41,987 bases of DNA from positions 1 to 41,987 of the forward strand of contig CAZGKA010000034.1 of the NCBI GenBank assembly GCA_964525965.1, written 5' to 3'. Below the pieces are notes generated by a model. The model was not told the DNA's origin. It saw only the letters and a list, made by a program, of their open reading frames with translations, and made no database searches. A program made the translations under genes and the position numbers. This DNA is from Methanodesulfokora sp964525965 (GTDB lineage Archaea; Korarchaeota; Korarchaeia; Korarchaeales; Korarchaeaceae). Shown one piece after another: positions 1-7,431 of the stretch (its first letter is position 1; each line of letters begins with the position of its first letter).

Positions 1-370
1 TGGCCACGTTGAAGCAGACCCTTCCTCCCCACACCAGGACCCTGTAGACCTCTCTCATGACGTCCTCCATGAAGCTCAGGTACTCTTCAAGCGTCAGATC
101 CTGATCGTACTCCTTTCCCACATTGTAGGGTGGTGAGGTCACCATGAGATGAACACAATTGTCCGGCAACTTTCTCAGGACATCACGAGCATCTCCAAGC
201 ACTATCCTATCCAGAAAGTTTGAAGGTACTGGATTTTCCGTAAAATCGCCTGGAGAGCACTCCTTTCCATGTCCTCTAAGAACATAAAGCTTCCTTGAGT
301 AAAACACTCTGGAGTCGTGAGATTCCCTTCCCCCGGAGCCGAAGCTGCTTGTCCTGGTGCGTTTTCTCAT
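1..370 (-). CDS. DNA methyltransferase (N4-cytosine/N6-adenine type), C-terminally cut by window edge
   Basis: The frame reads from an ATG at 370 to the window edge, so only about 123 N-terminal residues are visible. After a basic, Ser/Gly-rich start comes a segment reading LDRIVLGDARDVLRKLP and then the catalytic motif TSPPYNVGKEYD near residue 83, followed by a helix ending in VYRVLVWGGRVCFNVA. This is the order seen in the D12/N6_N4 methylase family, where TSPP(Y) flips and methylates the exocyclic amine of cytosine (or adenine). The motif type suggests N4-cytosine. The target-recognition and AdoMet-binding parts lie outside the window, and so would any partner endonuclease. It lies 42 bases downstream of the acyl-CoA gene on the same strand, behind a T-rich stretch that could end that transcript. 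Confidence 0.85.
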   Translation of the reverse strand, partial: MRKRTRTSSFGSGGRESHDSRVFYSRKLYVLRGHGKECSPGDFTENPVPSNFLDRIVLGDARDVLRKLPDNCVHLMVTSPPYNVGKEYDQDLTLEEYLSFMEDVMREVYRVLVWGGRVCFNVA

Positions 371-412
371 CCAGTACCCCTGACTCCCGGACCTATAGAA
401 AAGAGGGAAAAA

Positions 413-2368
413 TTATTTTCCAGTGAACTTGGCCTTCCTCTTCTCCAAGAAGGCCTTCACTCCTTCTTTTGAGTCCTGAGTGCTGAAGATCAGCCCGAAC
501 AAGGATGCCTCGAGGGTAAAAGCTTTTTCGCTCCTTAAAGCAAGTTTTATGGCCGCTAATGACAGAGGAGGCTTTTCAGCTAATTTAAGAGCCAGATCCA
601 TGGCTTTGCTCATGAGCTCTCCATCAGGAACTACTTCATCCACCAATCCCAGCTCTTTAGCCTCCTTGGCACTGATCATATCCCCCGTCATCATCAACCT
701 GCATGCCCTGCTCCTCCCCACGAGCCTGTGCAGCCTCTGGGTGGCTCCTCCGCCAGGTATTATTCCGAGGTTCACCTCGGGCTGTCCGAGCTTGGCTGAC
801 TCACATGCTATCCTTATATCCGCTCCCAGAGCGATCTCCATGCCTCCTCCGAGACAGTACCCATTTATGGCTGCTATAACCGGTTTCAACAAATTCTCCA
901 TCCTCTGGGCGATTCGCTGGAACTTCATGGAGTACCTCATGGCGTCAAAGGGGCTGAGCTTAAGGAAGTCAGATACGTTGGCTCCGGCACAGAATGCCCT
1001 GCCAGATCCCGTTATAACAATGACCCTGATCTTCTCGTCTCGATCCAACTCGTCCAGAGCCCTCTCAAGCTCATCAAGAGTTTCCATGGTGACTGCATTG
1101 AGCTTCTCCGGTCTGTTCATCCTCAAGATGGCGACACCCTTCTCATGATCTTTCTCCAAAGAGATCGAGGTGTACCTGCTGGTGTAGTCGTAGAAACCTC
1201 GTCCAGCGGCTTTCCCTACCTTGTTCTCCTTTAGCATCTCCATCAAAAGCTTTGCAGGGGCGAACTCCTTGGATTCAAGCCTCTCCTTCAACTCCATGAG
1301 AGAAGCGACCACTCTTCCGATCCCAAGCTCGTCGGCGTACTCGAAAATTCCCTTGGGATATCCGAGACCCAACTTAACGGCAGTATCTATGTCCTCCTTC
1401 GATGCAACTCCCTCCACGAGCAAGTGAACTGCTTCATTTATTCCAGGGGAGATGAGAAGGCACTCATCAACCGCTTGGGCTGCTTCAGGGTCGAACTCAG
1501 GTTTGACGTATTTTCCAGGCTCTGGATAGTTGTAAAACCCTTCTCCCTTCTTAACTCCGAGTTTTTCTCTCTGGAAGAGCTCTTCCATGAGTGGACATAT
1601 CGATATGTCCACTCCCCTCTCCTTCATGGCTTTAAGTATGTAGTAGAAGACGTCCACGCCGCTGTAGTCGGCGAGCTCGAATATTCCCATGGGAAAGCCG
1701 AGCTTCAGCACCGCCGCAGAGTCTACCTCCTTTATGGAGTAAACTCCTCTGTGGACGAGCATGCAGGCAGTGTTCATGATCCTCAGCAATATTCTGTTGA
1801 CGATAAATCCGGGGACGTCCTTCCTGAGGACCACAGGGGTTTTGCCCAGCTTCTTGGCCAGCTCCACCGTGACCTCCACAGCCTCATCCGAGGTCTCCTT
1901 ACCTCGAATGACCTCGACCAACTTCATCAGCACCGGTGGGTTAAAGAAGTGCATTCCTAGGAACCTATCAGGTCTCTTGGTGAAGGAGGCCAGCTCGGAT
2001 ATCGGGAGGCTGCTTGTATTAGAGGCTATAATGGCATGTTCGGGGGCCGCAGCGTCAGCCTTCTCTAAAACAGCCTTCTTTATCTCTATTCTCTCCGGCA
2101 CGACCTCTATAACAAAATCAGCGCCTTTACAAATCTCTTCAATGCTCGTGGAGGTCTTTATTCTGCTCATAATCACCTCAGGGCTTTCAGAAATCCGTCC
2201 CTTGCTGTAAAGCTTGTTTAAACTCCATGAGATCTTATCGAGGGCATTTTTCAAGATCTCGTCGGAGATGTCCGACATCGAGACTAGAAATCCGTTCATT
2301 GCAAACAGCTCGGCGATACCGTGCCCCATGGTCCCGGCTCCAATAACTGCTACATGTCTTACCTCCAT
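413..2368 (-). CDS. Fused 3-hydroxyacyl-CoA dehydrogenase / enoyl-CoA hydratase
   Basis: Bifunctional beta-oxidation-type enzyme of 651 residues. Residues 1-190 are an NAD-binding Rossmann domain that opens with VIGAGTMGHG. Two successive C-terminal dehydrogenase domains follow (about 190-290 and 300-395, each ending in GxGFYxY). A crotonase domain occupies about 400-651, with the oxyanion and catalytic region GGGMEIALGAD and QPEVNLGIIPGGGATQRL carrying both expected glutamates. The same order occurs in archaeal crotonyl-CoA hydratase/3-hydroxybutyryl-CoA dehydrogenases of Sulfolobales and Archaeoglobus. It could serve fatty-acid or amino-acid CoA breakdown, or a 4-hydroxybutyrate-type route; the window does not decide. 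I start at ATG 2368 because the Rossmann strand begins five residues later. The 20-residue upstream extension of the frame has no family support. Confidence 0.93.
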   Translation of the reverse strand: MEVRHVAVIGAGTMGHGIAELFAMNGFLVSMSDISDEILKNALDKISWSLNKLYSKGRISESPEVIMSRIKTSTSIEEICKGADFVIEVVPERIEIKKAVLEKADAAAPEHAIIASNTSSLPISELASFTKRPDRFLGMHFFNPPVLMKLVEVIRGKETSDEAVEVTVELAKKLGKTPVVLRKDVPGFIVNRILLRIMNTACMLVHRGVYSIKEVDSAAVLKLGFPMGIFELADYSGVDVFYYILKAMKERGVDISICPLMEELFQREKLGVKKGEGFYNYPEPGKYVKPEFDPEAAQAVDECLLISPGINEAVHLLVEGVASKEDIDTAVKLGLGYPKGIFEYADELGIGRVVASLMELKERLESKEFAPAKLLMEMLKENKVGKAAGRGFYDYTSRYTSISLEKDHEKGVAILRMNRPEKLNAVTMETLDELERALDELDRDEKIRVIVITGSGRAFCAGANVSDFLKLSPFDAMRYSMKFQRIAQRMENLLKPVIAAINGYCLGGGMEIALGADIRIACESAKLGQPEVNLGIIPGGGATQRLHRLVGRSRACRLMMTGDMISAKEAKELGLVDEVVPDGELMSKAMDLALKLAEKPPLSLAAIKLALRSEKAFTLEASLFGLIFSTQDSKEGVKAFLEKRKAKFTGK

Positions 2369-2401
2369 GGGAGAACCCCTTGACTTTTTTCTAGCGATTA
2401 A

Positions 2402-2409
2402 CTTTAAAC
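2402..2409. promoter_or_regulatory. Possible shared TATA element between divergent genes
   Basis: The 82-base gap between the acyl-CoA enzyme (minus) and Cgi121 (plus) holds one AT-rich element, CTTTAAAC. It lies about 37 bases from the minus start and 45 from the plus start. These distances suit short-leader archaeal transcripts in either direction. The call rests only on base composition and spacing. Confidence 0.35.
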
Positions 2410-2450
2410 AATAGTCCTGGGCGCGCAAACGTGTCCTCGGGGTTGAATCA

Positions 2451-2891
2451 ATGAAACTCTTCCTCCTAGATGAGGATGCAGTGGTGTTCGCGTGGGCCAG
2501 AAAGGAGGGAGGTCCATCAGAGATCAGAGGATTAGCTATCTTGGACGGGAAACTAATAACATCGCATTTTCAGGCAGCTGTCCTTGTAGCTCGAGTGGTC
2601 AGGGCCTTTAGAAAGGGGAAGAACCTGGCCAAGACTCCTGAAATCGAGCTGTTGTGTGTGGCGTTTGGAGAGAGGAACATAAGCAGGGCGATAAAGCTTA
2701 GACCTGCAAGCGACGAGAGCTTAGCCGTTTTCCTTTTTTCCAAAAGAGAGGAAGCGATCAGGAAGTTTGTGGATGCTTGTAGGAGAAACAGAATCGTTCC
2801 AATAGAAAGATCCCCTGGTTTCGGCTATGAAGAGCGTATCAGGACCTATCAGCATCTGGAGAAGACGGCCTTATTAGAGCTGGACAGATAA
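2451..2891 (+). CDS. cgi121: KEOPS complex subunit Cgi121
   Basis: 146-residue protein matching the CGI-121 family (PF08617, TPRKB in man). KEOPS makes the threonylcarbamoyl-adenosine of ANN-decoding tRNAs; Cgi121 binds the Bud32 kinase and helps dock tRNA. The hallmark is the central stretch from about residue 45: a helix with HFQAAVLVARVVRAF, then EIELLCVAFGERNISRAI, corresponding to the conserved E-hLL..sG.RqI..AI signature. The C-terminal LEKTALLELDR matches the family's final helix. Prefoldin beta follows 32 bases later, a position often held by the KEOPS subunit Pcc1 in archaea. Bud32 lies 2.8 kb away on the other strand. Kae1 and Pcc1 are not in the window. Confidence 0.87.
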   Translation: MKLFLLDEDAVVFAWARKEGGPSEIRGLAILDGKLITSHFQAAVLVARVVRAFRKGKNLAKTPEIELLCVAFGERNISRAIKLRPASDESLAVFLFSKREEAIRKFVDACRRNRIVPIERSPGFGYEERIRTYQHLEKTALLELDR

Positions 2892-2923
2892 CCTTATTAT
2901 CGGGACAGGAGCCTCTCGTCCTG

Positions 2924-3268
2924 ATGAACATGTCCACCGCTGGTGAGGACTTCGTTACCCTTAAGTATAGAGAACTTCTCGAGAAGATTGAGAACGCAAG
3001 GATACAGCTTGCTACATTCACATCAGAGTTAAAGAGCATCGAAGATGCCGTTAAAAGGATAGAAGATCTTCCGGAGGATGCTGTCCTCTATGAGAAGGCA
3101 GGTCATGTATTCATCCGGAGGAACAAGGAGGAGGTTCTGCTCGACCTTAAAGCGCAAAGGGAGGCCCTCACAGCTCTTATAGAACAACTCAAAGATCAGA
3201 GGAGAAAGGCAGAAATGGAACTCCGTCAACTAGTTGAAAGCGTCAGGTCCGGTTCTCAAGCAACTTGA
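2924..3268 (+). CDS. pfdB: Prefoldin subunit beta
   Basis: 114 residues with the beta-class prefoldin layout: an N-terminal coiled-coil helix (about 8-48), two short beta hairpins (about 55-80, with VLYEKAGHVFIRRNKEEVLLDL) and a C-terminal coiled coil (about 81-110). Prefoldin is a jellyfish-shaped alpha2beta4 holdase in the cytosol. It captures unfolded protein and hands it to the thermosome, which is encoded in this window at 17947. Two in-frame ATGs (2924 and 2930) could start it. Its last 26 bases overlap the 3' end of the convergent DHH nuclease gene. The alpha subunit is not present here. Confidence 0.9.
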   Translation: MNMSTAGEDFVTLKYRELLEKIENARIQLATFTSELKSIEDAVKRIEDLPEDAVLYEKAGHVFIRRNKEEVLLDLKAQREALTALIEQLKDQRRKAEMELRQLVESVRSGSQAT

Positions 3269-4634
3269 TTAGTTCTTCTAAGAACTCCTCCAATTTTTGA
3301 GCAGGTACTAGCGCTCCAGCAGCATCAGCATGCCCTCCACCCCTTCCTCCGTGGGCCTCTCCGAGTTTTTTCATCACATCGTTCAGATCGATATTGGAAG
3401 GCACCGAAGCAACCTTTCTAATTGATATCTTCACCATCTCGTGATCCGTTTCGGCATATCCGACCACAAAAGCCGCCCTCATTGTGTTTCTACTGAGGAT
3501 CGACACAAGAGTTCCTATCATCGTATCTGCCACGGACCGCCCTCCTTCGACCAGAATAACCTTACCTTTCATCGAGATAAGCTCCCCCTCCTCGATTTTA
3601 TTGAGGTATCCCGTGAGAATTCGTCTGTACTCCGTTAGAAGATCAAAGGCTCTGTCAGCGAACTTCCCTCTCATTCCCTGAGCAACGAAGAGCCCTACGT
3701 ATGGGGCGCCAACTCTTCCACAGGCGTTCAACACAGTGGCGAAGCTTCTGAGGTCTCGAAGAGGGGACCCCCTCTCCTCCTCCCTCAGCAGGTATATCTT
3801 ACCCAAGAGGGCTTTTGGATCTCCTCCTGTGGAAGACAGCCTCCTTATGAGCTCATTCAGGAGAGCGCCCTTTTCTTCCCTGGATAGGTCCTCTAGGGTG
3901 GTCCACCTATCTCCTCTCTTGATGGGTATGCCGAGGTTCTCGAGCAGCTTGACCGCCGCCAGGCTGTTGCCCGTGATTCCGGGTATGGTGGGATCCACGG
4001 TCCTCTCCAGGGCGGCGGCCAGCGGATATTCCGGACCTCCAAAAAGCCTTATATCGTTTTTGACCTCGACGAGTCCGGACCTCACAGCCTCATCAAGTAT
4101 ACTACCGTTCATTCCGACTAAATCTCCGGACTTATTTGTCTGCAGATCTCCCAGAGCTCCTATCAGTGGGACATAGGGGGGTACTCCGTCACACAGCTCT
4201 CTAGCTAGGAGGTAGCAGACCCCCGCCCCTGATAAATCTAGATCTCCGTTAAGGCCGAAGTCAAAGGGGTTAAGGTGCAGTAATCCGTTTCCCGATCTAC
4301 CGTTGGGCGCGTGGTGGTCCAAGATGAGCACGGTTCTGCTCTTGAACGTTGATTTTATGTCCTCGATGTATCCGGATCCAAGATCGGAGAATATATTGAG
4401 GGGGTAGCTGTCGCTCGAGAGCTCCTCGAGAAGAGCCGGGCTGAGGTACTTCGCGAAGGTGATGTGGTGGGGGATGCCCAGCCTCTTAAAGGCAGAAGAC
4501 AGCACGGCCCCCGAGCTTAAACCATCAGCATCAATGTGAGTTATTATACGAACCGGGACCAGATCCCCTCTGCTCCACCTTTCGAGAAGAAAAGAGGAGA
4601 TCTTCTTGGCTTCCTCAACTATCTTAGGCCGCAT
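3243..4634 (-). CDS. DHH-family phosphoesterase, RecJ/GAN-like exonuclease
   Basis: 463 residues. The N-terminal DHH domain shows the metal-binding motifs THIDADGLSSG (about 28-38), DLGSG (about 85) and LDHHAPNG (about 107). The C-terminal DHHA1 domain carries GEAHGGRGGGHADAAGA. Archaeal RecJ-like proteins of this length are single-strand exonucleases; the GAN branch associates with GINS and the CMG helicase. Which branch this belongs to cannot be told without an alignment. Its start overlaps the end of the S15 gene by 11 bases, so the two are translationally coupled. The rps15-DHH pairing is common in archaea. Confidence 0.88.
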   Translation of the reverse strand: MRPKIVEEAKKISSFLLERWSRGDLVPVRIITHIDADGLSSGAVLSSAFKRLGIPHHITFAKYLSPALLEELSSDSYPLNIFSDLGSGYIEDIKSTFKSRTVLILDHHAPNGRSGNGLLHLNPFDFGLNGDLDLSGAGVCYLLARELCDGVPPYVPLIGALGDLQTNKSGDLVGMNGSILDEAVRSGLVEVKNDIRLFGGPEYPLAAALERTVDPTIPGITGNSLAAVKLLENLGIPIKRGDRWTTLEDLSREEKGALLNELIRRLSSTGGDPKALLGKIYLLREEERGSPLRDLRSFATVLNACGRVGAPYVGLFVAQGMRGKFADRAFDLLTEYRRILTGYLNKIEEGELISMKGKVILVEGGRSVADTMIGTLVSILSRNTMRAAFVVGYAETDHEMVKISIRKVASVPSNIDLNDVMKKLGEAHGGRGGGHADAAGALVPAQKLEEFLEELIKLLENRT

Positions 4635-5079
4635 ATAGCTCGGCTATCTCCGGGGTGTACTTCCAATCCTTGGGGAGCTTGCCGACCCTCTTGTAGTACT
4701 TGACGAGTCGGTGGATCTTGGCTTCTATAAGGCTCAGGCCCCTCTTAGCAACCAGATCCTTCCTGTGAACCTCCAGGTGTTTTCTCACTTTATAGGCCCG
4801 CTTTATAAGGTTCTCCAGGTCTTCAGGAATCTCCGGCTTTAGTCCGTGCCTCTCAAGAATCTTGGTTATTTTATCTCCGGTCACTCTCTTGACGAGAGGA
4901 ACTCCGTACTCATCTCTGAGGATCATGCCTATTTCGCTCGGTTTGTGGCCCTTCTTAGCCAGCTTAACGACAAGCTCTTCAACTTCCTCTTTGCTCAGAG
5001 GGACCCAACTTAGATCCACGTTAGCAGGTGGTCTTTTGGAGGCGGATCTTCCTCTCTTTCTGCTGTGCATCCTGGCCAA
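4624..5079 (-). CDS. rps15: 30S ribosomal protein S15 (uS15)
   Basis: 151 residues, the archaeal/eukaryotic long form of uS15, which binds 16S rRNA helices in the small-subunit platform. The N-terminal extension with MARMHSRKRGRS is diagnostic. It is followed by a helical region with KGHKPSEIGMILRDEYGVP and the core RNA-binding part ending in VKYYKRVGKLPKDWKY. The start is TTG at 5079, which restores the conserved MARMHS; an ATG three codons later would cut it off. A GGGTG element precedes the TTG. The stop overlaps the start of the DHH nuclease. Confidence 0.96.
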   Translation of the reverse strand: MARMHSRKRGRSASKRPPANVDLSWVPLSKEEVEELVVKLAKKGHKPSEIGMILRDEYGVPLVKRVTGDKITKILERHGLKPEIPEDLENLIKRAYKVRKHLEVHRKDLVAKRGLSLIEAKIHRLVKYYKRVGKLPKDWKYTPEIAELYAA

Positions 5080-5113
5080 ATCGACACCCTGTTCAGAGGG
5101 TTCCGTTCACCCA

Positions 5114-5695
5114 TTAAAAATTGTTTCCCTCGGAGGACAAGCTCTCAATTATCGAAATAAGTTTTCCCACAGCTCTTCCTCGGTGGGAGAACCTGTCCTT
5201 ATGCTCCCTCAACTCGCCGAAAGTGAGTCCACCGGCCCCGTTAGGCTGAAATATTGGGTCGAAACCCCATCCTCCTCCTCTCACGCTTCGGGAGATTGTT
5301 CCATGGACCCTCCCCTCTATCACAAATGTCCTCCTGGAGTTCGTGACGAACACTATGGAAGAGACGAACTCAGCCGATCTATCTGTCTCGTTGTTCATCA
5401 ACCTCAGTATTCCCTTGCAACCTATCTTCTTGAAGACATAGGAGGAATAGGGGCCAGGAAACCCTCCGAGGCACCTTATGAACAATCCCGAATCCTCCAC
5501 GAAGAAGGGAGGATCTACAAAGCCCTCTCTGATCAATATCTGCGCTGACTTAAGCGCTATTTCCCTATTAGTCTCTCCCCTGGGCTCTTCATACTTTACT
5601 CTGACCCACGAAACGTTGATCTTCCTCTTTTCAAACATCCTCCTGACCTCCTCGAACTTGTGCTCGTTGCTCGTGACGAACCTTATATCAGCCAT
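5114..5695 (-). CDS. rdgB: XTP/dITP pyrophosphatase (RdgB/HAM1 family)
   Basis: 193 residues. House-cleaning enzyme that hydrolyses dITP, ITP and XTP to monophosphates, keeping deaminated purines out of DNA and RNA. Visible family signatures are RFVTSNEHKFEEV at the N terminus (substrate-binding S/T-x-N-x-x-K), EDSGLFIRCLGGFPGPYSSYV in the middle and GGGWGFDPIFQP near residue 140. The ATG at 5695 overlaps the last bases of bud32, so the two are coupled. Length and motifs are normal for archaeal Ham1. Confidence 0.94.
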   Translation of the reverse strand: MADIRFVTSNEHKFEEVRRMFEKRKINVSWVRVKYEEPRGETNREIALKSAQILIREGFVDPPFFVEDSGLFIRCLGGFPGPYSSYVFKKIGCKGILRLMNNETDRSAEFVSSIVFVTNSRRTFVIEGRVHGTISRSVRGGGWGFDPIFQPNGAGGLTFGELREHKDRFSHRGRAVGKLISIIESLSSEGNNF

Positions 5696-6299
5696 GGTAT
5701 CGACCCCTCTTCCTCACCTGATCGATCCTTTTTAGCACGTGCTCAGCTTCATCTCCCATGACCGCCTTGTACCCCCTGACGAACGCTTCAAGAAAGAGGT
5801 CAGGATCATCTATGGAGGATCTTATGGATCTCTCAAGAACCAGAAGGTCAACGGCCCTCTCCTCAACGGAGGATGAGAATTCCCCAAGACCAAAATCCAG
5901 GATACAGAGCTCCTCTTCATGGATGATCACATTGGCTACGGTGAGATCGTTGTGCGCTATCCCAGCGAGATGCAATCGGCCCACAAGAATGCCCAATTCC
6001 TCGGCCAGTCTCTCTGTCTTCTCGGGGCTCCTTCTCAGATGGTCATCCAGCCTCTCGCCGGGAATATATTCCATTATAATCTCATAATCTTTGACGTCAA
6101 GAACGAACGGCACCCTGACCCCCGCCCTCCTAGCGGCCACCATGAGTTTGACCTCCCTCCTGGTTCTTGCTCTCCTCAGCCTATCATCGAGCTCTTCGAT
6201 CCTGTACCTCTTCTTCACACGAACCTTCCTGATGACCTTCTCCCCAGAGATCTCGTCCAGGTAGATGAAGGCCTCAGCCCCTGAGGACAGGATCTCCAC
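5688..6299 (-). CDS. bud32: KEOPS kinase/ATPase Bud32
   Basis: 203-residue minimal atypical kinase. Visible features are the glycine-poor P-loop start with SSGAEAFIYL, an RRAR-RREVKLM helix, the hinge EYIPGERL, the catalytic loop HNDLTVANVI (Asp present; the usual Gly after His is Asn), the metal motif DFGLGEFS, and a short basic tail ending KRGRYHG. Bud32 is the ATPase that drives t6A synthesis with Kae1, Cgi121 and Pcc1. In many archaea it is fused to Kae1; here it is a separate gene with no Kae1 next to it. It starts at GTG 6299 behind AGGTGATC, which also contains the pcm stop codon, giving tight coupling to pcm. Confidence 0.93.
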   Translation of the reverse strand: MEILSSGAEAFIYLDEISGEKVIRKVRVKKRYRIEELDDRLRRARTRREVKLMVAARRAGVRVPFVLDVKDYEIIMEYIPGERLDDHLRRSPEKTERLAEELGILVGRLHLAGIAHNDLTVANVIIHEEELCILDFGLGEFSSSVEERAVDLLVLERSIRSSIDDPDLFLEAFVRGYKAVMGDEAEHVLKRIDQVRKRGRYHG

Positions 6300-6303
6300 A
6301 GGA

Positions 6304-6963
6304 TCACCTGAAGCCCCACTCGCCCCTCAACGGAACAAACGCTACGTCTGTTATGACCCTCTCCACAACACGGGATCCAATTTTTTCGATGAGAACAAGC
6401 TTTTGAGCGAAGAACAGGCTGTCTCCAACAGGTATGACCATCTTTCCCCCATCCTCCAGCATTTCCACCAGCGGTCTCGGGACCCTGGGAGCGGCGGCAG
6501 TGACAAGTATCCTTTCGGGCTTCTCCTTGAGCTTGAGTCCTCTGCTCCCATCACAGGCCACAACAGCCACCCTGTCATGGTAACCCGCCCTTCTCAAGTT
6601 TTCCCAAGCGAACTTAGCGAGAGGTTCCAATATTTCGGTGGTTATGACTCTGCCTCCAGGAGAGACCATCTCCGCCACGGTGGCGGCATGGTAACCACTC
6701 CCGGTCCCCACCTCAAAGACAAGCATGCCCTCCCTGAGATCCAAGAGCTCGTTCATCATGAACACCATGTGGGGTGCACTTATCGTCTGTCCGTGCCCGA
6801 TGGGCAGGGGAGTATCCCTATAAGCATATCTCTTTAGTTTCGGAGGGACAAACAGCTCTCTTTTGACTGAAAGAGCCGCTCTTTTAGCTTTTTCGCTTCT
6901 TATTATCCCCATGCTCTCCAGTCTTTCGACAAGCCTGGCCCTCTCCTCCTCGAGTGATGACAT
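6304..6963 (-). CDS. pcm: Protein-L-isoaspartate O-methyltransferase
   Basis: 219 residues from the chosen ATG. AdoMet-dependent repair enzyme that methylates isoaspartyl residues of aged proteins. It shows the family stretch GHGQTISAPHMVFMMNELL (about 70-90), the AdoMet motif VFEVGTGSGYHAATVAEMV (about 98-116) and the post-motif region ILVTAAAPRVPRPLVEML. The frame stays open 53 codons further upstream, but that segment overlaps the start of divergent DUF371 and has no family similarity. The start is therefore ATG 6963, with GGAGGG about 12 bases before it. It is the first gene of the pcm-bud32-rdgB run. Confidence 0.93.
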   Translation of the reverse strand: MSSLEEERARLVERLESMGIIRSEKAKRAALSVKRELFVPPKLKRYAYRDTPLPIGHGQTISAPHMVFMMNELLDLREGMLVFEVGTGSGYHAATVAEMVSPGGRVITTEILEPLAKFAWENLRRAGYHDRVAVVACDGSRGLKLKEKPERILVTAAAPRVPRPLVEMLEDGGKMVIPVGDSLFFAQKLVLIEKIGSRVVERVITDVAFVPLRGEWGFR

Positions 6964-6996
6964 GATTTTTATTGCCCTCCTTCGGAACTGAGTGGT

Positions 6997-7431
6997 ATGT
7001 TCGTCATAAAGTTCAGGGGGCACCCCAACGTATCGGCTAGGCACAGGACCACCCTCCAGATAACCAAGGATGAACACATAACCAGAAGAGCCGACTGCGT
7101 GATAGGGGTCATGGCCTCTCATGCAGCCAAGGACATTCCAGAATGGCTCAAGAGCTATTTGAGGTCCGGTGGAGAGCTGATCTTAGAGATAGTGGTGGCT
7201 GGGGAGATCTTCAAGGTGTCCGGAAGGGGATCACCCAAGCTAAAGCTCGATCACCCTACGGACATGGTGGTGAGGAAGTCAGATTATGTGGACGGCAGAA
7301 CCTTGATGGTCAATGCAGACAAAGCGGCAGCGGACCTGCCCCGCCACCTGGTTGACCACCTCAAGAGGACTGAGTGGTTCGAAGCGAGGCTTCTCCCAAA
7401 AAACCTTGTCTCACTGGATCAAGAGGCTTGA
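6997..7431 (+). CDS. DUF371 family protein of unknown function
   Basis: 144 residues matching the archaeal DUF371 family. The N-terminal signature is FRGHPNVSARHRTTLQITKD, then RADCVIGVMASHAA, and near the end LMVNADKAAADLPRHLVDHL. No function has been established that I know of; the family is small, soluble and widely kept in archaea. It is divergent from pcm with a 33-base gap. Its last 71 bases lie opposite the 3' end of truD, so both C termini are encoded by the same DNA. Confidence 0.86.
   Translation: MFVIKFRGHPNVSARHRTTLQITKDEHITRRADCVIGVMASHAAKDIPEWLKSYLRSGGELILEIVVAGEIFKVSGRGSPKLKLDHPTDMVVRKSDYVDGRTLMVNADKAAADLPRHLVDHLKRTEWFEARLLPKNLVSLDQEA

Noticed and set aside
4862..5548. 228-residue open frame on the plus strand
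   Set aside because: It runs opposite both S15 and the XTP pyrophosphatase, which are unmistakable; its own composition is shadow-like.
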